Source: Pseudomonas migulae (GTDB taxonomy: Bacteria; Pseudomonadota; Gammaproteobacteria; Pseudomonadales; Pseudomonadaceae). Taken from it: a stretch of DNA of 64,000 nucleotides. The first letter of the stretch is position 1, and every line of letters starts with the position of its first letter. Shown here one piece after another: positions 10,671-19,863 of the stretch. The notes under the pieces are model-generated. The model was not told where the DNA came from, searched no databases, and saw only the letters and a program-made list of their open reading frames with translations. The stretch covers positions 3,274,501 to 3,338,500 of the forward strand of contig NZ_JALJWR010000001.1 in NCBI RefSeq assembly GCF_024169315.1. The letters are read 5' to 3'. The position numbers and the translations under genes are program-made.

Positions 10671-10765
10671 AATGTGGGAGCGGGCTTGCTCGCGAAAGCG
10701 CAGTGTCAGTCGACTCATATATCGAGTCTTCTACCGCCTTCGCGAGCAAGCCCGCTCCCCCATTT
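10671..10765. repeat. REP doublet (REPIN)
   Basis: Inverted pair of GAGCGGGCTTGCTCGCGAA-type REPs, arms 10671-10700 and 10735-10765, between the alcohol dehydrogenase and the last agt gene. Confidence 0.88.
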
Positions 10766-10780
10766 TTACCGTGTGTAGCT

Positions 10781-11605
10781 TTAGACCTGGGCGGTACGCA
10801 GTTTTTCGCTGCGGCCACGCAGCCATTCCAGGGTCAGCAACAGGATCACCGAGAAGGCAATCAGCAGCGTCGCGGCGGCGGCAATGGTCGGGCTGAGGTT
10901 TTCGCGGATACCGCTGAACATCTGCCGTGGCAAGGTCGCTTGCTCGGGACCGGCGAGGAACAGCGTCACCACCACTTCATCGAACGAGGTCGCGAAGGCA
11001 AACAGCGCCCCGGAGATCACGCCGGGAGCAATCAGCGGCAAGGTCACGCGGCGGAACGCGGTCAGCGGCGAAGCACCGAGGCTGGCAGCCGCACGCACCA
11101 GATTGTGGTTAAACCCTTGCAACGTCGCCGACACGGTAATGATGACGAACGGCACGCCCAGTACCGCGTGCACCACAATCAGCGAAAAGAAGCTGTTGCC
11201 CAGGCCCAGCGGGGCGAAGAACAGATAGCTCGCCACACCAATGATCACCACCGGCACCACCATCGGCGAAATCACCAGCGCCATCACCAGCGGCTTGCCG
11301 GGGAAATCGCCGCGGGTCAGACCAATCGCCGCCAGCGTACCGAAGATCATCGCCAGCACGGTCGCCGCCGGGGCGACGATGATGCTGTTCTTCAGTGCGC
11401 GCATCCATTCCGCCGAGGCGAAGAAGTCCTGGTACCAGTGCAGCGAGAAACCCTGCAGCGGATACACCAGGAAACTGCCCGAGTTGAACGACAGCGGAAT
11501 GATCACCAGCACCGGCAGAATCAGGAACAACAGGATCAAGCCGCAGAGGATCCGCAAGCTGTAGAACCACACCCGTTCGATGGGCGACATATAAGGACTC
11601 AGCAT
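10781..11605 (-). CDS. agtD: ABC transporter permease, PotC/AgtD-like
   Basis: Inner-membrane permease of the spermidine/putrescine type, 274 residues with about six hydrophobic helices. The cytoplasmic coupling motif of binding-protein-dependent permeases is present as AASLGASPLTAFRRVTLPLI. It is the distal gene of a four-gene importer operon (ATPase, binding protein, two permeases) and follows agtC by 12 bp. By gene order and regulators it corresponds to PAO1 PA0606, whose system was reported to take up 5-aminovalerate and GABA. The family call is firm, the substrate is by analogy. Confidence 0.85.
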   Translation of the reverse strand: MLSPYMSPIERVWFYSLRILCGLILLFLILPVLVIIPLSFNSGSFLVYPLQGFSLHWYQDFFASAEWMRALKNSIIVAPAATVLAMIFGTLAAIGLTRGDFPGKPLVMALVISPMVVPVVIIGVASYLFFAPLGLGNSFFSLIVVHAVLGVPFVIITVSATLQGFNHNLVRAAASLGASPLTAFRRVTLPLIAPGVISGALFAFATSFDEVVVTLFLAGPEQATLPRQMFSGIRENLSPTIAAAATLLIAFSVILLLTLEWLRGRSEKLRTAQV

Positions 11606-11617
11606 TTCATTCTCCCC

Positions 11618-12865
11618 TTAGCTCAGGCGCAAGCGACTGGCGCCTACCAGCCAGCTGTAAATCAGATAAAGCACCACGGTCGCCAACAGCAGCAGCCCAC
11701 CGAGTGCGGTCGCCATACCCCAGTTGATACTGGTGTTGGTGTAGAAGGCGACGAAATAGCTGACCATCTGATCGTTCGGGCTGCCCAGCAACGCCGGGGT
11801 GATGTAGTAGCCGATGGCGAGGATGAACACCAACAGGCAACCGGCGCCGACACCGGCGTAGGTCTGCGGGAAGTACACCCGCCAGAAACTGGCGAACGGG
11901 TGGCAGCCGAGGGAAATCGCGGCGCGCATGTAGGTCGGCGAGATGCCTTTCATTACGCTGTAGATCGGCAGAATCATGAACGGCAGCAGGATGTGCACCA
12001 TCGAGATGTAGACCCCGGTGCGGTTGAACACCAGTTCCAGCGGTTTATCGATGATGCCCATGGCCATCAGGCCGCTGTTGATCAAGCCACCTGATTGCAG
12101 CAACACGATCCACGCGGCGACCCGGACCAGGATCGAGGTCCAGAACGGCAGCAGCACCAGAATCATCAGCAGGTTGCTTTGGCGCGATGGCAGGTTCGCC
12201 AGCAAGTAGGCCAACGGATAGGCCAGCACCAGGCAAATGGCGGTGATGATCAGGCCCATCCAGAAGGTGCGGGCGAAGATGTCGAGGTAGATCGCCTGAT
12301 CCGGCGTGGCCGGGGCGATTTCGCCGAGGTCGTCGATGCGATGATCCACCGCCGCCAGCAAATAGTAAGGCGTGATGTTGCTGGTGTTGCGCCGGACCGC
12401 TTGCCAATAGGCCGGATCACCCCAGCGTTCGTCGAGCCCTTCCAGTGCTTCTTTATAAGAGGTCGGTTCGGTGGCGAACGGCAAGGCGCGGGCGGTTTTG
12501 GTCAGCAGGCTGCGGTAGCCGGCCAACTCCATGTTCAAGCGCTTGGACAGGTCGCCCAAGGTCTGATTCTTGCGCGCTTCAGCGAGGTCTTCGCTGGCCG
12601 CTTTGTACACCGGTTCAGCGGGCAGGCCGCGACCGTCCCAACCGGCAATGGCCGCCACGGTGCGTGGCATGCCGCCGACCACTTCCGGGTTACCCACGCT
12701 TTTGTAGAGCAGCGCCACGATCGGCACCAGGAACACCAGCAACAGAAACAGCACCAGCGGCGCGATCAAGGCCTGGGCCTTCCAGCGGTTGATCCGCTCG
12801 GCGTGCTTGAGCCGCTGCTTCAAGGTGGGGTCAGTGCCCGCGTTCAGGGGAATGGCGGTGGCCAT
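11618..12865 (-). CDS. agtC: ABC transporter permease, PotB/AgtC-like
   Basis: Inner-membrane permease of 415 residues. A first transmembrane segment near residues 32-55 is followed by an unusually long extracytoplasmic stretch of about 140 residues, which accounts for the extra length over ordinary PotB proteins; the remaining helices and the coupling motif ISLGCHPFASFWRVYFPQTY follow. It should pair with AgtD to form the channel. The REPIN-bearing gap of about 200 bp separates it from the binding protein gene upstream. Confidence 0.85.
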   Translation of the reverse strand: MATAIPLNAGTDPTLKQRLKHAERINRWKAQALIAPLVLFLLLVFLVPIVALLYKSVGNPEVVGGMPRTVAAIAGWDGRGLPAEPVYKAASEDLAEARKNQTLGDLSKRLNMELAGYRSLLTKTARALPFATEPTSYKEALEGLDERWGDPAYWQAVRRNTSNITPYYLLAAVDHRIDDLGEIAPATPDQAIYLDIFARTFWMGLIITAICLVLAYPLAYLLANLPSRQSNLLMILVLLPFWTSILVRVAAWIVLLQSGGLINSGLMAMGIIDKPLELVFNRTGVYISMVHILLPFMILPIYSVMKGISPTYMRAAISLGCHPFASFWRVYFPQTYAGVGAGCLLVFILAIGYYITPALLGSPNDQMVSYFVAFYTNTSINWGMATALGGLLLLATVVLYLIYSWLVGASRLRLS

Positions 12866-12951
12866 GGCGTACTCCGGAAATCTTTGATCGTTACAGAGGC
12901 GGCATCCTTTGACCGCGAGGCCGCCTCTGTTCTTGATAACTATGCATCACC

Positions 12952-13047
12952 CCTGTAGGAGCGAGGCTTACCCGCGAAGGCGACGAGTCAGTCAACATTG
13001 ATGTTGAATGTGCTGACCTCTTCGCGGGCAAGCCTTGCTCCTACAAG
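12952..13047. repeat. REP doublet (REPIN)
   Basis: Inverted pair of the GTAGGAGCGAGGCTT / CCCGCGAAGG subtype, arms 12952-12982 and 13017-13047, inside the agt operon between the binding protein gene and agtC. The loop also holds a small inverted repeat (CAACAT/TGTTG type). It may lower distal transcription or stabilise the upstream message. Confidence 0.87.
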
Positions 13048-13071
13048 AGTGGATAAGCCCACGGGGTGGTC

Positions 13072-14115
13072 TTATTTGGCAGCCCAGGAATTGAAGCGCT
13101 GTTCCAGTTGCTCGCCGTTGTCAGCCCAGAAGCTGACGTCGATCTGCACCTGGTTGGCGATGTTTTCCGGGGTGGTCGGCATGTCTTTCAGGACATCCTT
13201 GGCCAGCAACGGTACGGCCTGAGTGTTGGCTGGACCGTAGGCGATGTTTTCCGAGTAGGTCTTCTGCTGTTGCGGCATCACCGAGAACGCGATGAATTTC
13301 TTCGCCGCTTCAGCACGTGCCTTGTCGAGACCTTTTGGAATCGCCCAGGCGTCGAAGTCGTAGATGCCGCCGTTCCACACGACTTTCAGATTGCTTTCTT
13401 TCTGTACCGCTGCGATCCGGCCGTTGTAGGCCGAGCTCATGACCACGTCACCCGAAGCGAGGTATTGCGGCGGTTGCGCGCCGGCTTCCCACCACTGAAT
13501 GCTTGGTTTCAGCTCATCGAGCTTCTTGAATGCGCGGTCCTGACCGTCTTTGCCGGCCAGCACTTTGTAGACGTCTTTCGGCGCAACGCCGTCGGCCATC
13601 AGTGCGAATTCCAGGGTGTACTTGGCGCCTTTGCGCAGGCCACGCTTGCCCGGGAATTTCTTGGTGTCCCAGAAATCCACCCAGCTGGTCGGCGCGGTTT
13701 TCAGCTTGTCGGCGTTGTAGGCCAGCACGGTCGACCACACGAAGAAGCCCACGCCGCAGGGCTGGATAGCGCCTTTGACGTAATCTTCGGACTTGCCGAA
13801 CAGCGCCGGGTCGAGTTGCTCGAACATGTCTTCGTCGCAACCACGGGACAGTTCTGGCGATTCAACCTCCACCAGGTCCCAGGACACGCTCTTGGTGTCG
13901 ACCATGGCCTTGACCTTGGCCATCTCGCCGTTGTACTCGCCAGCGACGATCTTGCCGTTACCCGCCGCTTCCCACGGTGCGTAGAAGGCTTTGACCTGCG
14001 CGGCCTTGTTCGCCCCGCCAAAGGACACCACGGTCAGGTCCGGGCCCGCCGCCATCGCGTGTGCCGCACCGATCATGCCCATGACCAGGGCGGTGAATTT
14101 CAGGGATCTCAACAT
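13072..14115 (-). CDS. agtB: periplasmic substrate-binding protein, PotD/AgtB-like
   Basis: Extracytoplasmic solute-binding protein of the PotD-like family, 347 residues. The N terminus MLRSLKFTALVMGMIGAAHA is a Sec signal peptide with cleavage expected after AMAA. Mature-protein features include VVSFGGANKAAQ at the start and SWDLVEVESPEL. It lies 44 bp downstream of the ATPase gene in the importer operon. It corresponds by position to PA0604. PAO1 carries a second binding-protein gene (PA0602) in this cluster that is absent here. Confidence 0.87.
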   Translation of the reverse strand: MLRSLKFTALVMGMIGAAHAMAAGPDLTVVSFGGANKAAQVKAFYAPWEAAGNGKIVAGEYNGEMAKVKAMVDTKSVSWDLVEVESPELSRGCDEDMFEQLDPALFGKSEDYVKGAIQPCGVGFFVWSTVLAYNADKLKTAPTSWVDFWDTKKFPGKRGLRKGAKYTLEFALMADGVAPKDVYKVLAGKDGQDRAFKKLDELKPSIQWWEAGAQPPQYLASGDVVMSSAYNGRIAAVQKESNLKVVWNGGIYDFDAWAIPKGLDKARAEAAKKFIAFSVMPQQQKTYSENIAYGPANTQAVPLLAKDVLKDMPTTPENIANQVQIDVSFWADNGEQLEQRFNSWAAK

Positions 14116-14159
14116 TTATTGTTCTCTCCACGTGCAGGGTTGGTTGAAGCAGGGGGCGA

Positions 14160-15284
14160 TCAGTTCGCCTCTAGAAGTGGGTCGAGCGCGCGAACGTGTT
14201 CGACCTGCCAGCCAAGCGGTACCACGTCGCCGACAGCGAGCGCGGGATCGAGCTCGGCAATCGGTTGTTTCACAAAGAAGTCGGTCTTGCCGCAGACTTC
14301 CAGGCGAACCCGGACGTGGTCGCCCAGATAGATGAATTCCGCCACCCTCCCTGAGAAGCGGTTGACGCAGGACTCGCTCGAACCATTGAGGCTCACGCGT
14401 TCCGGACGAATCGACAGCGTGACGGGTTCGCCGGTCTTGCCGACGTTGACCGCCAGGGCTTCAACCTTTTCACCGCGACCGAGTTCGACGACGCAACGGT
14501 CGCCGGTGTGGCTGTGCAAACGGCCGTTGAGACGGTTGTTCTCGCCGATGAAGTTGGCGACAAAGGTGTTCTTCGGTTCTTCGTAGAGGCTGCGCGGCGG
14601 AGCGATCTGCTGGATTTCGCCCTGATGGAACACGGCCACGCGGTCGGACATGGTCAAGGCTTCGCCTTGGTCATGGGTCACGTAGACCACGGTCACGCCG
14701 AGGCGCTGGTGCAGGTGTTTGATTTCCATCTGCATGTGTTCACGCAGTTGTTTGTCGAGCGCACCCAGGGGCTCGTCCATCAGTACCAGTTGCGGTTCGA
14801 ACACCAACGCGCGGGCCAACGCCACACGCTGTTGCTGACCGCCGGACAGTTGCGCCGGATAGCGCTGGGCGAAGCTGTCGAGCTGAACCATGCTCAAGAC
14901 ACGTTTGACCCGGTCACTGACATCGCTCTTGTTCAAGCCGCGCACGGTCAGCGGAAACGCGAGGTTCTCGGCGACGGTCATGTGCGGGAACAGTGCATAG
15001 TTCTGGAACACCATGCCGATGTCGCGCTTGTGCGGCGGCACGTTGTTGATGGCGCGCCCGGCCAGGAGGATTTCGCCGGCGGTCGGCGTTTCGAAACCGG
15101 CGAGCATCATCAGGCTGGTGGTCTTGCCCGAACCGGACGGCCCGAGCAAGGTGAGGAACTCGCCTTTGCGAATGTCCAGGTTGAGGTCTTTGACGATCAG
15201 GTTCTCGCCGTCGTAGCTCTTCTGCACTCCACGAAAGCTGACCAGAATGTCGCTGGCCCCTGCGTTTGAATCGACCTGGCTCAT
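14160..15284 (-). CDS. agtA: ABC transporter ATP-binding protein, PotA/AgtA-like
   Basis: ATPase of the importer, 374 residues. It has Walker A LLGPSGSGKTTSL, Q-loop FQNYALFPHMT, signature LSGGQQQRVALARAL, Walker B LVLMDEPLGALD, and the switch histidine in YVTHDQGEAL, followed by a C-terminal TOBE-type domain as in PotA. The ATG at 15282-15284 has AAAGG seven bases upstream and is preferred to the GTG at 15290. It is the first gene of the operon; the 320-bp region upstream must hold the promoter and the target of the response regulator. Confidence 0.9.
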   Translation of the reverse strand: MSQVDSNAGASDILVSFRGVQKSYDGENLIVKDLNLDIRKGEFLTLLGPSGSGKTTSLMMLAGFETPTAGEILLAGRAINNVPPHKRDIGMVFQNYALFPHMTVAENLAFPLTVRGLNKSDVSDRVKRVLSMVQLDSFAQRYPAQLSGGQQQRVALARALVFEPQLVLMDEPLGALDKQLREHMQMEIKHLHQRLGVTVVYVTHDQGEALTMSDRVAVFHQGEIQQIAPPRSLYEEPKNTFVANFIGENNRLNGRLHSHTGDRCVVELGRGEKVEALAVNVGKTGEPVTLSIRPERVSLNGSSESCVNRFSGRVAEFIYLGDHVRVRLEVCGKTDFFVKQPIAELDPALAVGDVVPLGWQVEHVRALDPLLEAN

Positions 15285-15610
15285 ACCCACACCTTTGTTA
15301 TTGATGACTGCTGTGGGCTAAGCCTAGTGGACGCTGGGGAGCACGCAAATCGGGGCGCAGGAGAGAATCGCCTCAGCCGGATGGAAGATTGGGGGTAGGG
15401 ATTGCCCTACAAGGATGGCGGGATTGGATAGGGGCAGTGGCAAGTTTCAAGCTGCGAGCCGCAAGACCGGGCAAAAGCGGGTTTGCAGGCGTGTCGCAAA
15501 TGGATATGACAACGAGATTCCTGTAGGAGCGAGGCTTGCCCGCGAAGGCGTCCTCACAGGCGCTAAAGGCTTCGCGGGCAAGCCTCGCTCCTACAGGGAT
15601 TGCGTGCGGT
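15285..15610. other. intergenic region agtA-agtR with REPIN
   Basis: A gap of about 320 bp without a gene. The half next to agtA should contain its promoter, though I see no convincing -35/-10 pair. The half next to agtR holds the REPIN annotated separately. No coding potential recognised. Confidence 0.6.
15520..15597. repeat. REP doublet (REPIN)
   Basis: Inverted pair of the GTAGGAGCGAGGCTTGCC subtype, arms 15520-15548 and 15569-15597, ending 13 bp from the stop codon of the response regulator gene. Confidence 0.88.
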
Positions 15611-16240
15611 TTAGAGGAGCTTGTGCTCCATCGCGTACTTCACCAGTTCGGCCAGCGAGGTGATGTTGAGTTTCTGCATCAGCCGCGCCTTGTGGGTGCT
15701 GATGGTCTTGCTACTCAGGGCCAGTTGCTGGGCGATGTCGTTGACGTTGGCGCCTTGGGCCAGGCGCTCGAACACCGAGAATTCACGCTCCGAGAGCAAT
15801 GAATGCAGGGGCCGCGAATCGGTCAGGCCGACTTCGAAGACCATGCGGTCGGCCAGGTCCGGGTCGATGTAACGCCCGCCCGCCGCTACTTTGCGGATCG
15901 CCGTCAGCAGCAGCGCCGGGTCGCTGTCCTTGGTCGCGTAGCCGGCAGCACCCACCTTCAATGCGCGGGCAGCCATTTGCGCTTCGTCATGCATCGACAG
16001 CACCAGGATCGCCGGCGGATTGTTCAGTGCACGAATCCGCGGGATCGCCTCGAGGCCATTGACTCCGGGCATGGAAATGTCCAGCAACACCACCTCGCAG
16101 GGCACGTGCCGCAGGGTTTCGAGCAACTGCTCGCCATTACTCGCCTCCCCCACCACCAGCAAGTCCTTTGCCAGGCCGATCAATTGCTTGATGCCTTCGC
16201 GAACGATGGTGTGGTCTTCGGCTACCAGTACACGGATCAC
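15611..16240 (-). CDS. agtR: LuxR/NarL-type response regulator
   Basis: Two-component regulator of 209 residues. The receiver domain (1-120) has the acidic pocket AEDH (Glu8, Asp9), phospho-acceptor Asp54 in VVLLDISMPG and the conserved Lys in ATKDSD. The C-terminal LuxR-type helix-turn-helix reads LSEREFSVFERLAQG then SSKTISTHKARLMQKL. The start is GTG 16238-16240, supported by GGAGA five bases upstream; the ATG at 16258 has no ribosome site. It lies next to its sensor kinase and the importer, as PA0601 does, whose product controls agtABCD in PAO1. Confidence 0.88.
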   Translation of the reverse strand: MIRVLVAEDHTIVREGIKQLIGLAKDLLVVGEASNGEQLLETLRHVPCEVVLLDISMPGVNGLEAIPRIRALNNPPAILVLSMHDEAQMAARALKVGAAGYATKDSDPALLLTAIRKVAAGGRYIDPDLADRMVFEVGLTDSRPLHSLLSEREFSVFERLAQGANVNDIAQQLALSSKTISTHKARLMQKLNITSLAELVKYAMEHKLL

Positions 16241-16273
16241 AAGCTTCTCCAGATTCAAGATCTATCGTCGGAA

Positions 16274-16363
16274 CGCCGCCGGAGCAAGCCCGCTCCCACA
16301 GTTGATCGGGTTTGTTTTGTGCGAATGCGGACTAGTGTGGGAGCGGGCTTGCTCGCGAAGGCG
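16274..16363. repeat. REP doublet (REPIN), one arm degenerate
   Basis: Arm 16336-16363 is a full GAGCGGGCTTGCTCGCGAAGG copy; the opposite arm near 16278-16301 keeps GCAAGCCCGCTCCCACA but has lost the TTCGCG end. It separates agtR from agtS. Confidence 0.8.
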
Positions 16364-16385
16364 TTAGCTCAAACACCACAAACTC

Positions 16386-18782
16386 TCAGACTTCATCCAA
16401 CGGCACACGCACACTCAGGGTCGTACCCTCCCCCGGTTCACTTTCAAGCGATAGCTGCCCGCCCATGATCAACACCCGCTCGCGCATGCCGACAACCCCA
16501 AAGGAAGTCGGCCTGCCGGTAGTGGCGATAAATCCTACGCCATCATCGCTAACCGTCAGACACAACTCGTCACCTTCAAGCGCCAGCGTCAGTTCGACAG
16601 TATGCGCCTGGGCATGCCGCATGACATTGGTCAGCGCCTCCTGAAGGATCCGGAACAAGCCAATCGCCTTGGCATCACTGAGCACCGGCAAGTTGTCCGG
16701 CACCTGCACCAGGCACGGAATCTGCGTGCGCGCCTCGAAACGCCGGGCCTGCCATTCGATCGCCGAGGCGATCCCGGCATCGAGAATCGGTGGCCGCAGC
16801 GCCGTCGCCACATCGCGCACCAACTGGAACAACTGAGCGATCAGCCGCTTCATGCTGTTCAAGCGTTCATTCAGGCCAGGATCGAGCTGGGCGTAGGCCA
16901 ATTCGCACATGGACGTTTCCAGCTTCAACACGGTCAACATCTGACCCAGCTCGTCGTGGACTTCCCGGGCGATACGGGCCTTTTCCTCTTCCCGCACGCT
17001 CTCCAGGTGCGCCGACAACTCACGCAACTGCTCACGGGAGCTGGCCAGTTCCAGCTCGATACGCTTGCTCTCGCTGATGTCCCAGACAATGCCGTCCCAG
17101 ACATAGGCGCCATCTTCGAGACGTCGAGTGATGGCTTTGATCTCGGCCCAGCGCTGCTCGCCCTGACGCGTGAGGATCCGCCCCTGCCACGACCAGTCGC
17201 TGTCGGTGTCCAGCGCGTGATCCTGCGTCCGGTGGTAGCTGGCCTTGTCGTCCGGGTGCACCAGACTGCGCAGACCTTTGTCGCGATGGGCTAGGGTCGC
17301 CGGCGAATAACCCACCAGGCTCTCGCTGCCTTCGCTGATGTAGGCAAAGTCGATCTGCCCCGTCACCGGCGCCCGCTCCAGGCGAAAGACCAATCCCGGC
17401 ACGTTGGCGGCGATCCCTTGCAGGCGCGCCTCACTTTCCTGCAACGCAGCCAGGGCACGACGGCGCTCGGTAACGTCATTGAGGTAGACCACCAGGTATT
17501 CGCCATCGCGAAACCGCAAAAAGCTCAACGAAACATCCGTCGGCAAAAGGCTGCCATCGGCCCGCAGGCAATTGGTTTCGAAACTTTGCGGCCCTTCTTC
17601 GCTGGCGCGGGCGCGTTTCCACAGGTTCAGCCAGCGGTCCATGTGCAGGCCGGGCTCGAAGTCGATCAGCGGCCGGTCGATGATGCCGCCCGCCGGATAG
17701 CCGAGCATGGTTTCGGCGGCCCGGTTGGCGTAGCGCACATGGCTGTCCCAGTTCACCCAGAGAATGCCGACGGTGCTCTGATCGATGGAAAACTGGGTGA
17801 GGCGTAACGCTTCTTCACTGGCGGCTCGCAAGGCAATGTCTTCCCGCGCCGCCAACAGACGATGCTCCAGGCTGTGTTGCTGCCGACGTTGCCAGAACAC
17901 GATCGCCATGCAGCTCAGCATCAACACCGCCAACAGCAGACTGAGGTTCTGCCAAAAACCCGGCGATTCTGTCAGTCGCGGGTACTTGGGTTGCAGCCAT
18001 TGATTGTGCAGTTGTTCCAGATCCTTGGCCGGGATCGCTCGCAGCGCGCTTTCGACAATGCCGGCGAGTTCCGGCCAGTCCCGGCGCGTGGCCACGCGCA
18101 GCAGTTGCGGCAGACCGATGTCGCCGACCACCACCAACCCGGCGAACTCCGGCTCGACAGACAGACGCCCCAACTGTGCTTCGTCGACCACGGCGTAACT
18201 GGCCTGCTGACTCAGCAACAGTTGCAAGGCCTGGCGCTCCATCGGTACGCCCTGGAGGTTCAGATGCGGATAATTACTGCGCAGGTAATCGGCGGTGGCG
18301 CTGGGCATGCGCACGGCAACGCGGGTCTGGCTGTCGAGTTTTTCCAGCTCCACTCCACCGGCTGCCTTCTGGTCGCTGACCACCAGTTGCGGCACCCGCA
18401 TGTACGGGTCGGAAAACTGCCAAAGGCGCAGGCCACCGGGGGTTTGCGTCAACCCCGGCGCGAGGTCGATTTCACCTTCGCGGGCGGCGGCCTCCAGCTG
18501 CGCGAGGTCGGGAAAATTGCGCCAGCTGAGCTCGACCTTGAGCGATTTGGCCAGCCACTTCATCAACTCGACGTTGACCCCGGACAATCGCTGCAAGCGG
18601 CGATCGTATTGCGCATAGGGCACTTGCAACACCAGCCCGACACGCAATTCACCGTGCTGCGCCAGCCATTCCTGCTGACGTGCGGACAGTTGTGCGACGT
18701 GCGCCGGTGGCGCAGGCGCCGCCCAGCCCATCAAGGGAAACCACAAACAGCCGATAACCCACAGGCAGCGAAAACGCTTCAT
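16386..18782 (-). CDS. agtS: hybrid-sensor type histidine kinase with periplasmic binding domain
   Basis: Membrane sensor kinase of 798 residues. Domains in order: signal peptide (MKRFRCLWVIGCLWFPLMG), periplasmic SBP_bac_3-like domain (about 40-270; HGELRVGLVLQVPYAQYD), one transmembrane helix near 277-297, two PAS/PAC domains (about 330-580), a HisKA_3 domain with His609 in AREVHDELGQM, and a HATPase with GVGF and GVVGMRERV. There is no receiver domain, so it is a plain NarX-type kinase. The start at ATG 18782 fits the signal peptide; a 7-residue upstream extension is possible. It corresponds to PA0600 and should detect the Agt substrate in the periplasm. Confidence 0.87.
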   Translation of the reverse strand: MKRFRCLWVIGCLWFPLMGWAAPAPPAHVAQLSARQQEWLAQHGELRVGLVLQVPYAQYDRRLQRLSGVNVELMKWLAKSLKVELSWRNFPDLAQLEAAAREGEIDLAPGLTQTPGGLRLWQFSDPYMRVPQLVVSDQKAAGGVELEKLDSQTRVAVRMPSATADYLRSNYPHLNLQGVPMERQALQLLLSQQASYAVVDEAQLGRLSVEPEFAGLVVVGDIGLPQLLRVATRRDWPELAGIVESALRAIPAKDLEQLHNQWLQPKYPRLTESPGFWQNLSLLLAVLMLSCMAIVFWQRRQQHSLEHRLLAAREDIALRAASEEALRLTQFSIDQSTVGILWVNWDSHVRYANRAAETMLGYPAGGIIDRPLIDFEPGLHMDRWLNLWKRARASEEGPQSFETNCLRADGSLLPTDVSLSFLRFRDGEYLVVYLNDVTERRRALAALQESEARLQGIAANVPGLVFRLERAPVTGQIDFAYISEGSESLVGYSPATLAHRDKGLRSLVHPDDKASYHRTQDHALDTDSDWSWQGRILTRQGEQRWAEIKAITRRLEDGAYVWDGIVWDISESKRIELELASSREQLRELSAHLESVREEEKARIAREVHDELGQMLTVLKLETSMCELAYAQLDPGLNERLNSMKRLIAQLFQLVRDVATALRPPILDAGIASAIEWQARRFEARTQIPCLVQVPDNLPVLSDAKAIGLFRILQEALTNVMRHAQAHTVELTLALEGDELCLTVSDDGVGFIATTGRPTSFGVVGMRERVLIMGGQLSLESEPGEGTTLSVRVPLDEV

Positions 18783-18855
18783 CGAAGTCTCACACACTGA
18801 CAAATACTGACCAACCCATTAGGCTGCCGGAATATCTTCTGGCCTGGAATATCCG

Positions 18856-19848
18856 ATGCCCCCTGTCTACCGCCTGGCACTGCCAGCATTGTGCCTGTCG
18901 CTGATCCTGCCTTGCGCCTTTTCCGTCCAGGCCGCTGATCCCGCACCCGCCGCCGCGGAAAAATCCGCAGACGAAAAACCGGTCGAACGTCAGCCGCTGC
19001 TTGAGCGTAGTCAGGAAGAAGCGACAGCACTTGAGCGAAAAATCCCTGTTCAGGAACAGCAACAACTGCAAGCGGGCAGCGATACCTTTCTGGCCTTGTG
19101 GAAACCGGCCAATTCGGCGGATCCCAAAGGCGCGGTGATTATCATCCCGGGCGCCGGTGAAACCGTTGACTGGCCGCAAGCAATCGGTCCCCTGCGACGC
19201 AAACTGCCCGACGCCGAGTGGAGCAGCCTGAGTATCACCTTGCCCGACCGGCAAAGCGATGCCATTGCGCCACGTGTCGTCGAAGTGCCCCCAACGCCGA
19301 AGACGCCTGACGTAGGCAGCAAGGACTCGACTACCGCCGCACCCATCGAGCAAGCGGCGGGCGGTGAAGCGGAAGTCGTCGACAAGGCCATCGTCGAAAC
19401 CAGCGACGAGCAGGCCAAAGCCGACGCCGAGCGAATCTTCGCACGCATCGATGCGGCCATTGCCTACGCCGAACAACAGAGCGCTCGCCGCATTGTGGTG
19501 CTCGGCCATGGCACCGGCGCGTATTGGGCCGCACGTTACCTGAGCGAGAAGCAGCCCTCGCAGGTCGAGAAATTCGCGATGGTCGCCGCCCAGACGCCCG
19601 TTACGGTGAAGCCTGAACTGGCCGAACTGACACCGACCCTTAAATTGCCGACGGCCGACATCTTCTACATGGACAAGCCGCTGGACCGCAACGCGGCGCT
19701 GGAACGCTTGCAGGCCAGCAAGCGTTTGAAGGCTTCGGCGTTCAGTCAGGTATCGCTCAAGGCCTTGCCGGGGGATAGCAAGGCTGAGCAGGAGCAGTTG
19801 GTGCGCCGGGTGCGGGGTTGGTTGAATCCCAAGTCAGAGGCGAACTGA
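18856..19848 (+). CDS. DUF3530 family protein (alpha/beta-hydrolase-like), exported
   Basis: A 330-residue protein with a signal peptide (residues 1-27, ending FSVQAAD) followed by a low-complexity Ala/Glu/Pro stretch. The rest matches the DUF3530 type of alpha/beta-hydrolase-like fold: GAVIIIPGAGETVDWP near the N-terminal strand, and RIVVLGHGTGAYWAARYL where the nucleophile elbow would be. That elbow reads GHGTG, with no serine, so ordinary serine-hydrolase activity is doubtful. Residues 150-190 form an acidic, poorly conserved insert. It is divergent from agtS. Function unknown. Confidence 0.8.
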   Translation: MPPVYRLALPALCLSLILPCAFSVQAADPAPAAAEKSADEKPVERQPLLERSQEEATALERKIPVQEQQQLQAGSDTFLALWKPANSADPKGAVIIIPGAGETVDWPQAIGPLRRKLPDAEWSSLSITLPDRQSDAIAPRVVEVPPTPKTPDVGSKDSTTAAPIEQAAGGEAEVVDKAIVETSDEQAKADAERIFARIDAAIAYAEQQSARRIVVLGHGTGAYWAARYLSEKQPSQVEKFAMVAAQTPVTVKPELAELTPTLKLPTADIFYMDKPLDRNAALERLQASKRLKASAFSQVSLKALPGDSKAEQEQLVRRVRGWLNPKSEAN

Positions 19849-19863
19849 TAGACCGAGTTGTTC

